Positions 61,893 through 64,000 of a stretch of DNA of 64,000 nucleotides are shown here, piece after piece. The notes beneath the pieces were generated by a model that did not search any database, was not told the origin of the DNA, and saw nothing but the letters and a program-made list of their open reading frames with translations. How positions within the stretch are numbered: position 1 is the first letter of the stretch; the number at the start of each line of letters is the position of its first letter. The position numbers and the translations under genes were made by a program. This stretch comes from UBA5614 sp963667535 (GTDB lineage Bacteria > Cloacimonadota > Cloacimonadia > Cloacimonadales > Cloacimonadaceae). Location of the stretch: the NCBI GenBank assembly GCA_963667535.2, contig CAXXDU010000002.1, positions 372,001 to 436,000 of the forward strand, in the 5' to 3' direction.

Positions 61893-63137
61893 ATGCATGA
61901 GGACACATTATTTGATAAGAATACTTTAAGCGATAAACTTCATGAAAGAAAAGAAAGTGCGTTAAAAGAAGCTGGTAGTATAACTGAAAACCAAGTTTTA
62001 AACAATTCGGAAGAGCAAATTGTCGATTATATATTTAGTAAAAGTTTGGTAATGCCATTAGAGATGTATCCTGATGATAAGACTATGACGTATAATAATG
62101 TGACTGTAAACGAACCCAAAGATTACTATGGTACAACTTACAATGTTGCCCGTAAACTTTTAAATATAACTATAAAATTCCCTTATAGGGGGAGTGACTT
62201 TCTTTGGCATTGCCAACCCAATAGCTACAGTATGTGCAAGGTTTATGGGGGTATTGAAAAGCAATGGGATGGTGCTAATGCTGGTTATGTCGTAATAGAA
62301 TTATCAATTCAAACACAAGAGGGGTCTGATAATCAGAAAGCAATTGAAAAAATGATAGCAGATAGAGTTGAACTCTATCATTCATTTATCAAGAACCAGA
62401 ACATAATGATAGCTACTTATAATAAAGAGATTTATGACTCTATTGCTTGTTACGTTAAAGAACAAAAGAAAATACTCTTATTGAATAAATCGTTAGTTGA
62501 AAATCTGAATATACCCTTATCAAGAAACAAAAACGCTCCAGAGTTCTTGAAGGTTCCGATGATTAGAGATACTGTTCCCAAGTTGGACAACAAACCATTT
62601 CATCCGGAACATGAGATCAGTAATGATGATTATTTACATATATTGAAGATAATTAGACATGAAGGTCGCACTCATGAGCAAACTTCCAAAACCATGATAA
62701 AGTTTAAAGAGGAAGAAATAAGGGATTTGTATCTTGCTCATCTTAATGGACATTATCCAGGAATTGCAACCGGAGAAACATTTAGGAAAGCTGGTAAAAC
62801 TGATATCCGATTAGAGTTTGAAAATAGGTCTGCATTTGTAGGTGAGTGCAAAATATGGCATGGAGAAAAGCAACTACACGAGGCTATTGACCAACTGGCA
62901 AGCTATACAACCTGGAGAGATTGTAAATGTGCTTTGATAATTTACAACAAGGAAAAAAAAGGCTTTACTGCTATAGAGAAAGAAATGCAGAACAGATTAA
63001 ATACCTATGAAAATATAGTAGGGAAAGCAGAAACCTTAGAACCCGGAGAATGGCGCATTAGAATTAAATCAAAAGAAGACGAATACAGACACATAATTAT
63101 TCATGTGTTCCTGTTTAACTTATACAATCCCGAATAG
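61893..63137 (+). CDS. Predicted PD-(D/E)XK nuclease-like protein of a defence cassette
   Basis: 414 residues, not assignable to a named family by me. Residues ~1-230 are a mixed domain with 'EEQIVDYIFSKSLVMPLEMYPDD' and 'ARKLLNITIKFPYRGSDFLWHCQP'. Residues ~290-390 read as a restriction-endonuclease fold: Asp304 in 'AGKTDIRLEF', Glu318-Cys-Lys320 in 'AFVGECKIW', then 'EAIDQLASYTTWRD', which fits the QxxxY motif of RecB/Cas4-type nucleases. The helix 'NDDYLHILKIIRHEGRTHEQTSKTMIKF' precedes it. SD AAGGAG. It follows hsdS by 13 nt and precedes the next gene by 9 nt. Likely an effector nuclease; inferred from motifs. Confidence 0.7.
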   Translation: MHEDTLFDKNTLSDKLHERKESALKEAGSITENQVLNNSEEQIVDYIFSKSLVMPLEMYPDDKTMTYNNVTVNEPKDYYGTTYNVARKLLNITIKFPYRGSDFLWHCQPNSYSMCKVYGGIEKQWDGANAGYVVIELSIQTQEGSDNQKAIEKMIADRVELYHSFIKNQNIMIATYNKEIYDSIACYVKEQKKILLLNKSLVENLNIPLSRNKNAPEFLKVPMIRDTVPKLDNKPFHPEHEISNDDYLHILKIIRHEGRTHEQTSKTMIKFKEEEIRDLYLAHLNGHYPGIATGETFRKAGKTDIRLEFENRSAFVGECKIWHGEKQLHEAIDQLASYTTWRDCKCALIIYNKEKKGFTAIEKEMQNRLNTYENIVGKAETLEPGEWRIRIKSKEDEYRHIIIHVFLFNLYNPE

Positions 63138-63146
63138 GAGGATACT

Positions 63147-63602
63147 ATGAAAGCATTAGGAATAAATTTGTCACCCAAAGAAATCAGATATGCAATTGTT
63201 ACTAAAACAGATGGTCGCTTAGATTATGTAAATAAAGGAAGTGAAAACCGCATTGTGTTTCCAGCAAATACAACGGAAATAGAAGATAAATTGTGCTGGT
63301 TATATGATGAGATTAAACGAGTTCTTAGCTATCATAAAGATATAGACATTATTGGAATTAAAACCAGGGAATTTGTGGGCAGAGATTCATCAAACTTACG
63401 TGCACACCTACATTACGAAAGCATTACAATTTTAATTTTGGGGCAAATGAACATCCCATTCAAATCTTTTTTGTATAGAAATGCAAAAACTAATCGAAGC
63501 TCAGTAAAGGCTTTAATTGAAGAAAAAGTAGGGCAATCAGATAGCTATTGGAATGAGCAAATAGCTGGCGCTGTATTGGCAGCTATTTTGGCATTGGGGT
63601 AA
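63147..63602 (+). CDS. Small protein with RNase H/RuvC-like fold pattern
   Basis: 151 residues, family not recognised. The opening 'MKALGINLSPKEIRYAIVTKTDGRLDYV' looks like strands 1-3 of an RNase H/RuvC fold, where Asp normally follows 'GI'; here it is Asn7. The end 'SYWNEQIAGAVLAAILALG' sits where RuvC-type proteins have a His/Asp-Ala-Asp helix, again without the Asp. Between them is 'HKDIDIIGIKTREFVGRDSSNLRAHLHYESITILIL'. It may be a non-catalytic member that binds nucleic acid or a partner. SD AGGAGG, with the kinase gene 3 nt downstream. Fold assignment is by pattern only. Confidence 0.6.
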   Translation: MKALGINLSPKEIRYAIVTKTDGRLDYVNKGSENRIVFPANTTEIEDKLCWLYDEIKRVLSYHKDIDIIGIKTREFVGRDSSNLRAHLHYESITILILGQMNIPFKSFLYRNAKTNRSSVKALIEEKVGQSDSYWNEQIAGAVLAAILALG

Positions 63603-63605
63603 AGG

Positions 63606-64000
63606 ATGTCATTACCAATTGCTCTTTACCCTTCTCAAAACATATATAAATATATCCTCATAAATAAGATTGGGCAAGGCGGTTTTGGAGAAGTTTGGCT
63701 GGCAAAGGATGCTGCTGTTGATAGAGATTATGCTATAAAAATCTTAGATACAAATAACGTTAGCATTGATGAAAGGTTGCAAGAAGCAAAGACTGGTAAT
63801 CATCTTGAACACCAGAATCTGATTAAAATACACAATGCTGATGTTGTCACTGTTGCAGATGTAAATCAAAATAACCATAATCTGGTGATAATCACAATGG
63901 ACTTCAAGGAAAAAGGCTCGTGCATAAAGTTACTTAATTCCATGGGCTTTATTCGAACAAATGCTGCTATAGGATTAATAACAGATATTTTAAGAGGTTT
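63606..64000 (+). CDS. Serine/threonine protein kinase, N-terminal part (runs off window)
   Basis: 131 codons are visible from the ATG at 63606, preceded by AAAGG and only 3 nt after the previous stop; no stop occurs before base 64000. The glycine loop 'IGQGGFGEVWLAKD' (~23-36), the ATP-anchoring Lys in 'DYAIKIL' (~47-53), the helix C Glu in 'LQEAKTGNHLEHQNLIKIHNAD', and 'LVIITMDFKEKGSCIKLL' are typical of a eukaryotic-like kinase N-lobe and hinge. The catalytic loop and any extra domains lie outside. Close coupling to the nuclease-like and RNase H-like genes suggests one defence operon. Confidence 0.88.
   Translation, partial: MSLPIALYPSQNIYKYILINKIGQGGFGEVWLAKDAAVDRDYAIKILDTNNVSIDERLQEAKTGNHLEHQNLIKIHNADVVTVADVNQNNHNLVIITMDFKEKGSCIKLLNSMGFIRTNAAIGLITDILRG

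Overview
The window looks like a bacterial chromosome segment from a Candidatus Cloacimonadota (Cloacimonas-like) or related FCB-group organism. The evidence is moderate G+C content, Shine-Dalgarno AGGAGG starts, and many secreted proteins ending in a 'YPNPF ... IYNIKGQLVR ... WDGKD ... GIYLI' module (a T9SS type A/FlgD-like C-terminal sorting domain). TGA is used as a normal stop (for example speD, def and hsdM), so the standard bacterial code applies. The lineage call rests on protein style, not on a marker-gene phylogeny. I found no rRNA, tRNA, CRISPR array or intact IS element.

Layout. 1-3.9 kb: tail of a secreted protein, then obgE, dprA, a GNAT acetyltransferase and a DUF2156 protein. 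3.9-6.9 kb: two minus-strand secreted proteins with sorting domains, each followed by a hairpin terminator. 7.4-8.9 kb: a CreD-like membrane protein with its ribosome binding site inside a possible stem. 9.1-11.2 kb: an ECF sigma factor, a zinc-finger anti-sigma-like protein and two Spy/CpxP-like periplasmic proteins, closed by a terminator. 11.2-12.5 kb (minus): speD-speE for spermidine synthesis. 13.0-15.0 kb: asnB. 15.0-22.3 kb: an expanded block of surface proteins, with four tandem paralogous secreted proteins and three paralogous small outer-membrane barrels, one of them broken by an in-frame TGA. 22.3-24.7 kb: dnaA flanked on both sides by DnaA-box clusters, almost certainly the replication origin. 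24.7-32.4 kb: a long co-directional envelope and translation run of lipoprotein, parvulin lipoprotein, SurA-like PPIase, pgpA, yajC, def, fmt, DUF116 and an HtrA protease. 32.4-42.8 kb (minus): an MscS channel and a 3238-residue secreted M6-type metalloprotease with a beta-helix-like stalk. 43.0-44.4 kb: two DUF3795 cysteine-rich proteins. 44.4-49.2 kb: glnS and a histidine kinase/NtrC pair. 49.3-56.7 kb: glutamate dehydrogenase, then an operon of two PEP/pyruvate-binding-domain proteins (the second fused to a nucleotidyltransferase), a metallophosphoesterase and a tiny C4 protein.

The last 8 kb is a defence island. A gene-poor, palindrome-rich stretch (56.7-57.5 kb) leads into a type I restriction-modification cluster: a half-size HsdS, HsdM, RhuM and a full HsdS, with no hsdR in view. 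Tightly coupled behind it is a three-gene cassette I cannot assign to a named system: a PD-(D/E)XK nuclease-like protein with a QxxxY motif, a small RNase H/RuvC-fold-like protein whose usual catalytic Asp positions look lost, and a Ser/Thr protein kinase running off the window edge. This cassette is the best candidate for an undescribed system here.

The gene-free stretches share dispersed repeats: a 114-bp direct repeat (97% identical), 22-nt and 28-nt inverted copies, and REP-like CCGCCTTCAGGCGG palindromes. They also hold perfect long hairpins, with 17-bp and 21-bp stems at 57.1 and 57.3 kb.
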